In this document: positions 7,668 through 15,998 of the stretch, in pieces
How positions within the stretch are numbered: the first letter of the stretch is position 1
Layout: every line of letters begins with the position of its first letter
Assembly: GCF_900091415.1 (NCBI RefSeq)
Contig: NZ_FMHU01000001.1
Location: 744,001 to 808,000, forward strand
DNA: 64,000 nucleotides
Origin: Micromonospora inyonensis
Lineage (GTDB): Bacteria > Actinomycetota > Actinomycetes > Mycobacteriales > Micromonosporaceae
Direction of reading: 5' to 3'
Translations under genes and position numbers: made by a program
Notes under the pieces: generated by a model
The model's database searches: none
The model's input: the letters and a program-made list of their open reading frames with translations, nothing else
Told to the model about the DNA's origin: nothing

Positions 7668-10055
7668 GTGGGCGCACCGCCTGCCACCCCCGCCGCCGAC
7701 CGGGCGCTGGCCCGGCCGCGTCGCCGACCGGCCGCCGCCGTGGCCGCGCTCGCCGTGCTCGTCGCGGTCGTCGCCGGCACCCTGCTCGACCTTCGTACGC
7801 CCGCACCGGCCCCGGCCGACGCTCCGGCCGCCGAGTTCAGCGCCACCCCGGGCGTACGAGCACGTCGAGGTGGTGGCCGCCGAGACCCACCCGGCCGGCA
7901 GCCCGGCCAACGACCGGGTCCGCGCCCACCTGGAGCGGACCCTGCGCGGGCTCGGCCTCCAGACGTCGGTGCAGGACACCGTCGCGCCGGAGGCCGGGCA
8001 GCTCAGCGGGTCCGCTGGCGGCACCACGATGGCCCGGGTCCGCAACGTGGTGGCCCGGCTCCCCGGCACCGATCCGACCGGTCGAGTCTTCCTGGTGGCG
8101 CACTACGACTCGGTGCAGTCCGGGCCGGGCGGCAACGACGACGCCGCCGGCACCTCGGCGATCCTGGAGGCGGCCCGCGCGCTGACCAGCGGCCCCCGAC
8201 TCCGCAACGACGTCGTGTTCGTGCTGACCGACGCCGAGGAGGCGTGTCTCTGCGGGGCCGCCGCGTTCGCCGCCGAGCATCCGCTCGCGGCCGACGGCGG
8301 GGTGGTGCTCAACCTGGAGGCACGCGGCCGGACCGCCCGGTGATCATGTTCGAGACCTCCCGGCGCAACGCTGCCCTGGTGGGCACCTTCGGCCGGGCCG
8401 CGCCGCACCCGGTGGGCACCTCGTTCGCCGTGGAGGTCTACCGGCTGCTGCCCAACGACACCGACTTCACCGCCTTCCTCCAGGAGGGCTTCGTCGGGCT
8501 GAACTCGGCCTACCTGGACGGCGGGGCGATCTACCACACCCCGCTGGACACCCCGGAGTCGATGGACCGGGGCAGCCTCCAGCACCACGGCGACAACGTG
8601 CTCGCGCTGGCCCGGGAGTTCGGCCGGACCGACCTGGACACGTTGGACGCCGCGCACGACGCCACCTACTTCCCGGTGCCCGGGGGCCTGGTCCGCCACC
8701 CCGGCTGGCTGACCTGGCCGCTGGCCCTGGCCGGGCTGCTGGCCGTCGCCGCGCTGGGCTGGGCGGCCCGCCGACGCGGCCGGACCAGCCTGCCCCGGCT
8801 CGCCGCCGGCTTCGGGCTGGCGGCGGTGCCGCTCGTGGTCGCCCCGCTCGCTGCCTGGCTGCTCTGGGCGGCGGTGCTCGCCGTCCGCCCCGGCCACGCC
8901 GAGCTGCTCGACCCGTACCGCCCGGGGTGGTACCGGCTCGCGGTGGCGGCCCTCGCTGGCGCCGTCCTCTTCGGCTGGTACGCGCTGACCCGTCGCGCCG
9001 TCGGTCCGGCCGCGCTGGCGGTCGGCGGGCTGGGCTGGCTCGCCCTGGTCGGCGTGGTGCTCGCCCTGGTCGCGCCCGGCGGGTCGTACCTGGCGACCCT
9101 GCCCGCCCTGGCCGGCGCGGTCGCCGGCCTGGTCGCCCTGGCCACCCGGATCGCCGGCCCCGGGCCGGTGGTCGCGGTGACCGCCGGGGCGGCGGTGGGG
9201 GTGCTGGTGCTGCTCCCCACGGTGGTGCTGCTCTTCCCGGCGCTCGGCATGGGCATGGGTGCCGTCGCCGCGCTCTTCACGACGATGCTCGGGCTCGCCG
9301 CGCTCCCCGTGGTGGACCTGCTGCACCCGCAGGCCGGCGGGGCCCGGGGCATGGCCGCCGCGCGGGCCCGCCGCCGGGGCGCGCTGCCCGCGCTCGCCGC
9401 GACGCTCGCCGCGGTGGTCTTCGCCGCGGTGGGCCTGAGCGTGGACCGCTTCGACGCCGCGCACCCGGTTCCGACCCATCTGATGTACGCGCTCGACGCC
9501 GGCACCGGGCAGGCCCGCTGGCTCAGCCACGAGACCGACCCGCAACCCTGGACCGACGGGTACGTGGACGGGACGGAACGCGTCGACGACGACTTCCCCG
9601 GCCTCGGTGACGCGGAACTGCTGACCGGCCCGGCTCCCCGGGCCGACCTGCCCGCGCCGAAGGTCGAGGTGCTCGCCGACACCCGCGCCGGCACCACCCG
9701 CACCCTGCGGCTGCGGCTCACGCCGCAACGGCAGGTACGCCTGGCCACCCTGCACCTGGACGCGAACACGGCCACCGTGCAGTCGATGGTGGTGGGCGGC
9801 CGGCCGGTCCACTTCGACCGGATCGCTGGCGAGCAGCGGTGGGATGTCGGGCTCGTCTTCCACGCCCCGCCGCCGGAGGGTGCGGAGATCACGCTGACCG
9901 TCACGCCGAAGGCGGAGCGGGTGGCGCTGCGCGCCATGGACGCCAGCGACGGCCTGGCCGCCCTGCCCGGCTTCCGCCCCCGTCCGAAGGACGTCGGCGT
10001 GGTCGGCTCCCACACCTCCGAAATGCTCGCCGTAGCCCAAACCCACCACCTCTAG
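7668..10055 (+). CDS. M28 family membrane zinc peptidase, two compensating frameshifts
   Basis: Read as one gene this gives about 795 residues: a signal/transmembrane N-terminus, an M28 (aminopeptidase Y-like) domain, then many transmembrane helices and a C-terminal soluble domain, resembling the Fxna/ERMP1 type of membrane M28. Zinc-binding motifs are FLVAHYDSV, GGNDDAAG, TDAEEA and the later YHTPLDT. As sequenced, the frame is broken twice: one C too many in the run at 7846-7849 and one base (probably G) missing near 8334. Between them the conserved domain is in another frame. The paired +1/-1 changes restore the frame exactly, which suggests base-calling errors rather than decay. GTG 7668 has GAGGAG 6 nt upstream. 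Confidence 0.75.
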   Translation: MGAPPATPAADRALARPRRRPAAAVAALAVLVAVVAGTLLDLRTPAPAPADAPAAEFSATPGVRARRGGGRRDPPGRQPGQRPGPRPPGADPARARPPDVGAGHRRAGGRAAQRVRWRHHDGPGPQRGGPAPRHRSDRSSLPGGALRLGAVRAGRQRRRRRHLGDPGGGPRADQRPPTPQRRRVRADRRRGGVSLRGRRVRRRASARGRRRGGAQPGGTRPDRPVIMFETSRRNAALVGTFGRAAPHPVGTSFAVEVYRLLPNDTDFTAFLQEGFVGLNSAYLDGGAIYHTPLDTPESMDRGSLQHHGDNVLALAREFGRTDLDTLDAAHDATYFPVPGGLVRHPGWLTWPLALAGLLAVAALGWAARRRGRTSLPRLAAGFGLAAVPLVVAPLAAWLLWAAVLAVRPGHAELLDPYRPGWYRLAVAALAGAVLFGWYALTRRAVGPAALAVGGLGWLALVGVVLALVAPGGSYLATLPALAGAVAGLVALATRIAGPGPVVAVTAGAAVGVLVLLPTVVLLFPALGMGMGAVAALFTTMLGLAALPVVDLLHPQAGGARGMAAARARRRGALPALAATLAAVVFAAVGLSVDRFDAAHPVPTHLMYALDAGTGQARWLSHETDPQPWTDGYVDGTERVDDDFPGLGDAELLTGPAPRADLPAPKVEVLADTRAGTTRTLRLRLTPQRQVRLATLHLDANTATVQSMVVGGRPVHFDRIAGEQRWDVGLVFHAPPPEGAEITLTVTPKAERVALRAMDASDGLAALPGFRPRPKDVGVVGSHTSEMLAVAQTHHL

Positions 10056-10243
10056 CCCCCGGGACTCCCCACTCCCGCGCGGCCGCGCCCCGCGCGCTCA
10101 CCCCGCGCCTCGCCCGGGTGATGCCGGATGGACGGCGGATGCTCCTGGCGCTGGTATGCACAGGTGTCCCCTTGAAGCATGGCTGCGTGGTACCGCCCGT
10201 AGTACCATCGGCCTGTGCCCCTCGGTAAACAAGATCGTGGAAG

Positions 10244-10498
10244 CTACTTCCAGCGGAAGTGGACGAAGAGGCGGCCGAAGTTCTTGGAGTCCTTCTCGAC
10301 CCGGTGGTAGAGCTGTTTGACGTCCTTCTGGTCGAGGAACCGCAGCACCCGCTTCTTGAGCTGGCCGGAGCCCTTGCCGGGGATGATCTCGACCAGGGTG
10401 GCCTTCTTCGCCACCGCCTCGTCCATGATCCCGCGCAGCGCGCGGTCGATGTCGTGGCCCTTGTTGAAGATGTCGTGCAGGTCCAGCTTCAGTTTCAT
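10244..10498 (-). CDS. Smr-domain protein
   Basis: An 84-residue protein that is almost entirely a Smr (small MutS-related) domain: KLDLHDIF at the N-terminus supplies the LDLH motif, and IIPGKGSGQLKK is the usual (H/P)GKGxG loop. Smr domains bind or nick nucleic acids, and stand-alone bacterial versions include ribosome-collision nucleases. The reading frame extends upstream to 10591, but conservation begins at the ATG at 10498. It is a monocistronic minus-strand gene; 188 nt of plain GC-rich sequence separate it from the M28 gene. No membrane or signal segment is present. Confidence 0.85.
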   Translation of the reverse strand: MKLKLDLHDIFNKGHDIDRALRGIMDEAVAKKATLVEIIPGKGSGQLKKRVLRFLDQKDVKQLYHRVEKDSKNFGRLFVHFRWK

Positions 10499-10618
10499 GC
10501 CACGCCCCGGTCGAGTGTCGTGCCGTCCGTCCGCCGGGGTGTCCGTGTTCGCGGACACCCCGGCCGGACGGGCAGGCTTCCTGCCGACCAATCGTAGGTC
10601 GACCCCACCGCCCCGGGA

Positions 10619-10990
10619 TCAGCGCGCGTTGCCGCCGACCCGGGACTCGACCCGGTCCAGCGCCCTGCGGTAGTCGTCGTTCGCCGAGTACATCGCCGCG
10701 GCGATGCGCAGGTGCCGCAGCGCGTCCGCCGGGCGGTTCAGCCGCTCCAGGGTGCGGCCCAGCACGTGGTGGGCATAGTGGTCGCTCGGGTCCTGGTCGA
10801 CCAGCACCCGGAGCTGCTCCTCGGCCCGGCCGAGCTGAGCCGACTGGAAGTACGCGCGGGCCAGCAGCTGCCGTACGGAGGCGTTGCCGGGCTCGGCCGC
10901 CACGATCGGCTCCAACAGCCGGGCCGCTCCGGTCGGGTCCCCGGCCTCGAAGAACATGGTCGCCCGCCGGTACTCCGCCAGAAGGTCCAT
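10619..10990 (-). CDS. TPR-repeat protein
   Basis: A 123-residue cytoplasmic protein made of about three tetratricopeptide repeats (for example residues 18-50, 52-84 and 86-115, with the A/Y-rich helix pairs LLARAYFQSAQLGRAEEQL and HHVLGRTLERLNRPADALR). TPR proteins are scaffolds for protein contacts; no enzymatic motif is seen. The frame is open to 11137, but ATG 10990 is preceded by a GGGGTGGG purine-rich ribosome site and starts the conserved part. It lies downstream of the ROK kinase gene in the same orientation, separated by 85 nt. Confidence 0.8.
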   Translation of the reverse strand: MDLLAEYRRATMFFEAGDPTGAARLLEPIVAAEPGNASVRQLLARAYFQSAQLGRAEEQLRVLVDQDPSDHYAHHVLGRTLERLNRPADALRHLRIAAAMYSANDDYRRALDRVESRVGGNAR

Positions 10991-11075
10991 TCGACCCACC
11001 CCCTCGTGTCCCGCCGTCCGGTCCTCATCCGACGCTGGCACAAACACCGCAGGGGTGGCGGGTGTTCCCGCCCGG

Positions 11076-11855
11076 TCAGGCCGCCGGATGCCCGTCGACG
11101 GGACGGGGCGGGGTGAGCTGCCAGGCACGGACCCCACCGACCAGGGCGGCGGTGTTCGGTACGACCACCACGTCCTCGCCCATCCGCGCGAGCTGCTCGG
11201 GACGGATCAGTCGGGAGTTGCCGCCTCCCAGGTAGAGCCGGTCCCAGCGGAACACCGGACGCAGCCCGTCCACCACCTGTCGGACCCTTCGGGACCAGAA
11301 GCCGTCGCCCAGCCGGCGGCGCTCCGGCTCGCCGATGTAGGTGTCGTAGGTCATCCCCCAGCGCACCGGGGCCTGGGACAGCTCCAGGTGCGGGGCGAGC
11401 GCCCCGCCGTCGAAGAGGGCGCAGCCGAGCCCGGTGCCGAGGGTCAGCACCAGCTCGCACCCGCTGCCGGCCACCACCCCTGCACCGTGCACCTCGGCGT
11501 CGTTGAGGACCAGCGCCGGCACGCCGAAGGCGTCGGAGAGCGCGGTACGCACGTCGAACCCGGTCCACTCGGCCAGCAGGTCCGGGTCGACCCGGGAGCG
11601 GGGTCCGGAGCGGGTGACGTAGTGCGGGGTGGCCACCACCACCCCGTGCCGGAGCATCCCGGGCATGCCCACGGTCAGCCGGTCGGCGGTGGGCAACCGC
11701 CCGGCCAGGTCCAGCAGGGTCTTGACGAAGAGGCTCGGCGGCAGTGGGTACGGCGTGGGCACCCGCAGCGGCCGGGCACGCATCGTCCCCGCCTCGTCGA
11801 GCACCGTGCCCTTGATGCCGCCGCCACCGCAGTCGATCGCCAACGTGGTCACCAC
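11076..11855 (-). CDS. ROK-family sugar kinase, polyphosphate glucokinase-like
   Basis: A 259-residue kinase of the ROK/ASKHA fold. The phosphate-binding loop is AIDCGGGGIKG near the N-terminus (usually DIGGTGIKG), a second ATP-binding segment is LTLGTGLGCALF, the catalytic Asp is probably in LVLNDAEVHG, and YLGGGNSRL is the adenosine loop. Length and the lack of a ROK zinc/cysteine motif fit the actinobacterial polyphosphate-ATP glucokinases that make glucose-6-phosphate in the cytoplasm, but the substrate is inferred. Two adjacent GTG codons (11855 and 11852) can start it; CAGACT at 11863-11868, 7 nt ahead, suggests a leaderless transcript. Confidence 0.75.
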   Translation of the reverse strand: MVTTLAIDCGGGGIKGTVLDEAGTMRARPLRVPTPYPLPPSLFVKTLLDLAGRLPTADRLTVGMPGMLRHGVVVATPHYVTRSGPRSRVDPDLLAEWTGFDVRTALSDAFGVPALVLNDAEVHGAGVVAGSGCELVLTLGTGLGCALFDGGALAPHLELSQAPVRWGMTYDTYIGEPERRRLGDGFWSRRVRQVVDGLRPVFRWDRLYLGGGNSRLIRPEQLARMGEDVVVVPNTAALVGGVRAWQLTPPRPVDGHPAA

Positions 11856-11918
11856 GGCCGACAGTCTGCCTAATCCGCTCGGCTCATGGGACATCGGAGG
11901 ACTAGGCTTCGGCTCCTG

Positions 11919-13556
11919 ATGAGCGCCACGATGATCGTCAAGAACCTCTCCGCCGGGCACGGCGACCGGCTGCTCTTCGCCGGGCTGGACCTGGTGGTGG
12001 CTCCCGGCGACGTGATCGGCCTGGTCGGGGCCAACGGAGCCGGCAAGTCGACGCTGCTGCGTACCCTCGCCGGGTTACAGCCGGTGGAGGCCGGCAGCGT
12101 CACGCTGAGCCCGCCCACCGCGAACGTCGGACACCTGCCGCAGGAGCCGGAACGTCGCCCCGACGAGTCGGTCCGCGACTTCCTCGCCCGTCGTACCGGC
12201 GTGACGGCCGCGCAGGCCGCGCTGGACGAGGCGACCGAGGCGCTCACCGCCGGGGCGGCCGGTGCCGACGACGCGTACGCCGAGGCGTTGGAGCGCTGGC
12301 TCGCCCTCGGCGGTGCCGACCTGGCCGAACGCGCCGAGCAGGTGGCCGCCGAGCTGGGGCTCGGCGTCGACCTGGAGCACCCGATGACCGGGCTCTCCGG
12401 CGGGCAGGCGGCCCGCGCCGGGCTGGCCTCGCTGCTGCTCAGCCGGTACGACGTCTTCCTGCTCGACGAGCCGACCAACGACCTCGACCTGGCCGGGCTG
12501 GCGAAGCTGGAGGAGTTCGTCAGCGGACTGCGCGCCGGCACGGTGCTGGTCAGCCACGACCGCGAGTTCCTGACCCGCACGGTCACCCGGATCCTGGAGC
12601 TGGACCTGCACCAGCAGCAGGTCAGGCACTACGGCGGTGGGTACGCCGCGTACCTGGAGGAGCGCGAGGTGGCCCGCCGGCACGCCCGCGCCGAGTACGA
12701 GGAGTACGCCGACACCCGCGCCGGCCTGGAGGAACGGGCCCGCACCCAGCGCGCCTGGATAGAGAAGGGCGTGCGCAACGCCCGACGCAAGGCCACCGAT
12801 CCGGACAAGTTCGTCAAGCACTTCCGGGGCCAGACCAGCGAGAAGCAGGCTGCCAAGGCCCGGCAGACCGAGCGGCTGATCGAGCGGCTGGAGGTGGTCG
12901 AGGAGCCGCGCAAGGAGTGGGAACTGCGGATGGAGATCGCCGCCGCGCCCCGCGCTGGCGCCGTCGTGGCCGCGCTCCGCGACGCGGTGGTACGCCGGGG
13001 CGGCTTCACCCTCGGCCCGGTGAACCTCCAGATCGACTGGGCCGACCGGGTGGCGGTGACCGGGGCGAACGGGTCGGGCAAGTCGACGCTGCTGGCGGCG
13101 CTGCTCGGCCGGGTGCCGCTGGAGTCCGGGCACGCCTCGCTCGGGCCGGGGGTGGTGGTCGGCGAGGTCGACCAGGCCCGGGGACTCTTCGTCGGTGACG
13201 AGCCGCTGCTGGACGCCTTCCGGGCCGCCGTACCGGAGATGTCCCCGGCGGACGCGCGGACCCTGCTGGCCAAGTTCGGCCTGCGTGCCGACCACGTGCT
13301 GCGGCCGGCGGCCACCCTCTCCCCCGGCGAGCGGACCCGGGCGGCGCTCGCGCTGCTCCAGGGGCGCGGGGTGAACCTGCTCGTGCTGGACGAACCGACC
13401 AACCACCTCGACCTGCCCGCGATCGAGCAGTTGGAGTCGGCGCTGGCGGATTACCCCGGCACGCTGCTCCTGGTCACCCACGACCGGCGGATGCTGGAGG
13501 CGATCGAGACCAACCGCCGGCTGCACGCCGACGGCGGACGGATCGCCGAGCTCTGA
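11919..13556 (+). CDS. ABC-F family ATPase (ribosome-associated type)
   Basis: A 545-residue soluble protein with two ABC cassettes and no membrane domain. Cassette 1 has Walker A GANGAGKST, signature LSGGQAARAG and Walker B FLLDEPTND; cassette 2 has GANGSGKST, LSPGERTRAALALL and LVLDEPTNHLD. The roughly 80-residue basic, coiled linker between them (about 235-320) is the element ABC-F proteins insert toward the ribosomal tRNA sites. Members either help translation (EttA/Uup) or protect against ribosome-targeting antibiotics (Msr/Vga/TlrC); this sequence alone does not decide. A TAGGCT hexamer at 11903-11908 is only 10 nt before the ATG, so the leader is very short. It diverges from the ROK kinase gene. 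Confidence 0.9.
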   Translation: MSATMIVKNLSAGHGDRLLFAGLDLVVAPGDVIGLVGANGAGKSTLLRTLAGLQPVEAGSVTLSPPTANVGHLPQEPERRPDESVRDFLARRTGVTAAQAALDEATEALTAGAAGADDAYAEALERWLALGGADLAERAEQVAAELGLGVDLEHPMTGLSGGQAARAGLASLLLSRYDVFLLDEPTNDLDLAGLAKLEEFVSGLRAGTVLVSHDREFLTRTVTRILELDLHQQQVRHYGGGYAAYLEEREVARRHARAEYEEYADTRAGLEERARTQRAWIEKGVRNARRKATDPDKFVKHFRGQTSEKQAAKARQTERLIERLEVVEEPRKEWELRMEIAAAPRAGAVVAALRDAVVRRGGFTLGPVNLQIDWADRVAVTGANGSGKSTLLAALLGRVPLESGHASLGPGVVVGEVDQARGLFVGDEPLLDAFRAAVPEMSPADARTLLAKFGLRADHVLRPAATLSPGERTRAALALLQGRGVNLLVLDEPTNHLDLPAIEQLESALADYPGTLLLVTHDRRMLEAIETNRRLHADGGRIAEL

Positions 13557-13594
13557 TCCGTGCGGGCCGGCTACCGGCGGGTCACAATCGATAC

Positions 13595-13912
13595 ATGCTG
13601 AGGTGGGAGTACGCACTGCTGGTGCGACGGCGCCAGGCGGCCAGCGACGACATCGGCTGGGAGATCACCTTCCACTGGTACGGGCCGGACGGCACCCTGG
13701 TCGACGTCACGCCGTACGGCGACACCGCGCTGGCCCACCTGAACCGGGCCGGCGACCAGGGTTGGGAACTGGTGGCGATGAGCGAGGACCCGTCGCTGCC
13801 CGGCAACCACGAACTGCACCGTTACCACCTCAAACGTCCGAAGGCACCGCTCGCGCCCCGGCAGCGGGTACGCGGGGCCGGGCGGAGCGGCCGGCGCGGC
13901 ATCAGCGGCTGA
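13595..13912 (+). CDS. Small DUF4177-like protein
   Basis: A 105-residue protein of unknown function. It begins LRWEYALLVRRR and has GDQGWELVAMSED about 45 residues later; this W-E-Y start with a later GWELV is the layout of DUF4177 proteins. The last 25 residues are basic and low-complexity. A CACAAT hexamer 6 nt before the ATG suggests a leaderless transcript. It follows the ABC-F gene by 38 nt. Confidence 0.6.
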   Translation: MLRWEYALLVRRRQAASDDIGWEITFHWYGPDGTLVDVTPYGDTALAHLNRAGDQGWELVAMSEDPSLPGNHELHRYHLKRPKAPLAPRQRVRGAGRSGRRGISG

Positions 13913-13990
13913 CCCGGCACGTGACGGGCCCGATGGCGACGGTGCATACCGGGCGCGGATGCGGGTAACGGGCGGCGGGAGGTGGCCCGC

Positions 13991-14716
13991 ATGGTCGCGC
14001 TGGCACAGGCACCGCCCTCGGCCGAGCGGCTGAGGGCGATCGACGTCTTCCTCACCGGGGCGTGGACGGACCAGGCCCGGCACGACGACCGCCTGCGCGA
14101 CCTGGCGGTCGACGTACGGTTCGACCGGGGTGTGGCCCACCTGACCGGTGAGGTGCCGTCGGCAACCGACCTGCGGCTGGTCCGCGAGCGGGTCGGCCGG
14201 CTCGCCGGGGTGTTCGGGGTCTGGTCGCGGGTCACCGTCGGCGGCCGGGCACCGGTCGTCGTCGACCTGGGCTGTGGTGGCACCAAGCAGTACCCGGGCA
14301 ATCTCGGGCTGGACATCCTCCCCGCTCCCGGCGTGGACGCGGTGGCGGACCTCTCCGGGTCGCTGCCGCTGGCCGACCACTCGATCGACGTCCTCTTCGC
14401 GGTGCACATCCTGGAGCACATGGTCGACTTCCTGCCGCTGGTGGACGAGTGCCACCGGGTGCTCCGGCCCGGAGGCGTCCTGCACGTGATGAGCCCCTGG
14501 TGGCGGCATGTGAACGCGGTCGCCGACCCGACCCACGTACGGCTGCTCGACGTCCAGACGATCAAGGGAATCTGCGGGCAGCGCCCGCCCGGTACGCCAC
14601 GTTGGTATCCGTTGCACGTCGGCTGTGACGGGGCGTCGATCTTCGCCGACCTGACGCCCCTCGCCGCCGACGAGCCGGGCCCCGAGCCGTCCCACCTGGC
14701 CCGGTTCTTCGACTAG
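13991..14716 (+). CDS. BON domain-methyltransferase fusion
   Basis: A 241-residue protein. Residues about 25-83 look like a BON domain (LRDLAVDVRFDRGVAHLTGE, then a V-x-G-V segment), a fold otherwise found in envelope and osmotic-stress proteins such as OsmY. Residues about 85-240 form a class I SAM-dependent methyltransferase with motif I VVDLGCGGTKQYPG, LPLADHSIDVLFAVHILEHM and HRVLRPGGVLHVMSP, as in the Methyltransf_11 group. There is no signal peptide. GGGAGG lies about 9 nt before ATG 13991; an in-frame GTG at 13982 is less likely. The acceptor is unknown. A repeat element follows its stop and separates it from the convergent lacI-type gene. Confidence 0.72.
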   Translation: MVALAQAPPSAERLRAIDVFLTGAWTDQARHDDRLRDLAVDVRFDRGVAHLTGEVPSATDLRLVRERVGRLAGVFGVWSRVTVGGRAPVVVDLGCGGTKQYPGNLGLDILPAPGVDAVADLSGSLPLADHSIDVLFAVHILEHMVDFLPLVDECHRVLRPGGVLHVMSPWWRHVNAVADPTHVRLLDVQTIKGICGQRPPGTPRWYPLHVGCDGASIFADLTPLAADEPGPEPSHLARFFD

Positions 14717-14790
14717 GCGGACGGATACCCCGGGAGGACGGGGCCGCTGTGCCGCCTCCGGAGCCGCCGGCCGGGGCAGGTCGCCTGCCT

Positions 14791-14836
14791 GCAGGGGTCC
14801 CCTGCTCGACAGAAAGCGGTAACAAGGGGCCCCTGC
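14791..14836. repeat. Hairpin repeat element, copy 1
   Basis: A 46-bp inverted repeat with arms GCAGGGGTCCCCTG and AGGGGCCCCTGC around the conserved centre AGAAAGCGGTAACA. It is the reverse complement of the copies at 21855-21898 and 61515-61560, with small differences. It sits between two convergent genes (methyltransferase stop at 14716, LacI stop at 14839), where a bidirectional terminator would be expected. Confidence 0.85.
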
Positions 14837-14838
14837 AG

Positions 14839-15846
14839 TCACCGGCCGAGAGTGCTCTCCCGGAGTTCGAGCCGGTACGGGGCGGTGAGCGTCCGGGGCG
14901 GCGCACTCCGGTCGCCCTCGATCCGGCCGACCAGCAACTCCACCGCGAGCCGGCCGATGCGTTCCTTGTCCGGCGCGATGGTGCTCAGGGTGGGGACCGA
15001 GAACCGGCCGTCCTCGATGTCGTCGAAGCCGGCGACCGCGACGTCCTCGGGTGCCCGCAGTCCGTGCTCGTGCAGGGCGCGCAGCGCGCCCAGGGCGAGC
15101 GTGTCGTTGAAACAGAAGACCGCGTCGGGACGCATCCCCGAGGCGAGCAGGTCCCGCATGGCGGCGGCGCCGTCGGCGCGGTGCCAGACCGGCGCGGGGG
15201 CGACCAGCCGCTCGTCGTAGCCGAGGCCGGCGTCGGTGAGCGCGGCGCGGTAGCCGGCGAGCCGGAGTCGGGCGCTGGCCCCCTCGACGGTGCGCTGCGA
15301 GCCGATCGCGGCGATCCGGCGGCGACCGAGACCGGCCAGGTGGGCGGTGATCTCCCGGGCGGCGGCCACGTTGTCGATCATCACGTGGTCGGCCGGTCCG
15401 TGGTCCACCCGTTCACCGAGCAGCACCATCGGGGTGCCGTCCAGCCCGGTGAGGTCCTCGGCGGTGAGGGCCAGAGGGCTGAAGATCAGCCCGTCGATGA
15501 GGTGGTCGCCGATGCCGCTGGCGGCCACCCGCTCCTGCTCCCGGCTACCGCCGGTCTGGTCGATCAGCACCGTCCAGCCCTGCTCGGCGGCGGCGACCAC
15601 GACGTGCCGGGCCAACTCGGCGAAGTAGGGGATGTCCAGCTCCGGCACGGCGAGGGCGATCACTCCGGTACGCCCCTTGCGCAGGTTGCGGGCGGAGAGG
15701 TTGGGCCGGTAGTTCAGCTCCGCGATCGCCTGCTCGACCCGGGCGCGGGTGGTTGGCCGGACATGCTGGTATCCGTTGACGACATTGGATACGGTCTTCA
15801 CGGACACACCGGCCTTCTCGGCCACGTCCTTGAGCCTGTGCCGCAC
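14839..15846 (-). CDS. LacI-family repressor of the arabinan locus
   Basis: A 335-residue LacI/GalR regulator. The N-terminal HTH (LKDVAEKAGVSVKTVSNVVNG, residues 5-24, plus the hinge helix NYRPNLSARNLR) is followed by a periplasmic-binding-protein-like sugar domain. It diverges from the GH51-importer-GH43 genes, and the shared 152-nt gap holds two operator-like boxes, so it very probably represses that operon and itself until an arabinose or arabino-oligosaccharide inducer binds. Its own promoter is TTGTAA - 16 nt - TAAAGT, with the -35 inside the first operator box. Confidence 0.9.
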   Translation of the reverse strand: MRHRLKDVAEKAGVSVKTVSNVVNGYQHVRPTTRARVEQAIAELNYRPNLSARNLRKGRTGVIALAVPELDIPYFAELARHVVVAAAEQGWTVLIDQTGGSREQERVAASGIGDHLIDGLIFSPLALTAEDLTGLDGTPMVLLGERVDHGPADHVMIDNVAAAREITAHLAGLGRRRIAAIGSQRTVEGASARLRLAGYRAALTDAGLGYDERLVAPAPVWHRADGAAAMRDLLASGMRPDAVFCFNDTLALGALRALHEHGLRAPEDVAVAGFDDIEDGRFSVPTLSTIAPDKERIGRLAVELLVGRIEGDRSAPPRTLTAPYRLELRESTLGR

Positions 15847-15878
15847 CTCGCCACCCTCCCGACCCCGTTCTGCGAGGC

Positions 15879-15926
15879 ACTTTACCGTGCCACCAGCTCT
15901 TTACAACGTTGCCTACAACGTTGTAG
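15879..15926. promoter_or_regulatory. LacI-type operators and lacI promoter
   Basis: The box CTACAACGTTGTAG at 15913-15926 is a perfect 14-bp palindrome, and a second, partial box TACAACGTTG starts at 15902, 12 bp from the equivalent base of the first. On the minus strand a promoter with -35 TTGTAA (15901-15906) and -10 TAAAGT (15879-15884), 16-nt spacer, would drive the regulator gene and overlap the first box. The site is 73 nt upstream of the GH51 start. Confidence 0.82.
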
Positions 15927-15998
15927 AAAGTCGGACAGGCGAGTGACCACGGTCACTTCCCGCAGTCAGGCGATCAGGAAGTCAGGCGACGAGGAAAG

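Noticed and set aside
7355..7846. N-terminal extension of the SpoIIE phosphatase to 7846
   Set aside because: The added residues are Ala/Gly/Arg-rich, cross the M28 start region and match no domain.
11919..13556. ABC-F protein as an antibiotic-resistance gene
   Set aside because: No biosynthetic cluster or resistance signature lies nearby; housekeeping ABC-F proteins look the same at this level.
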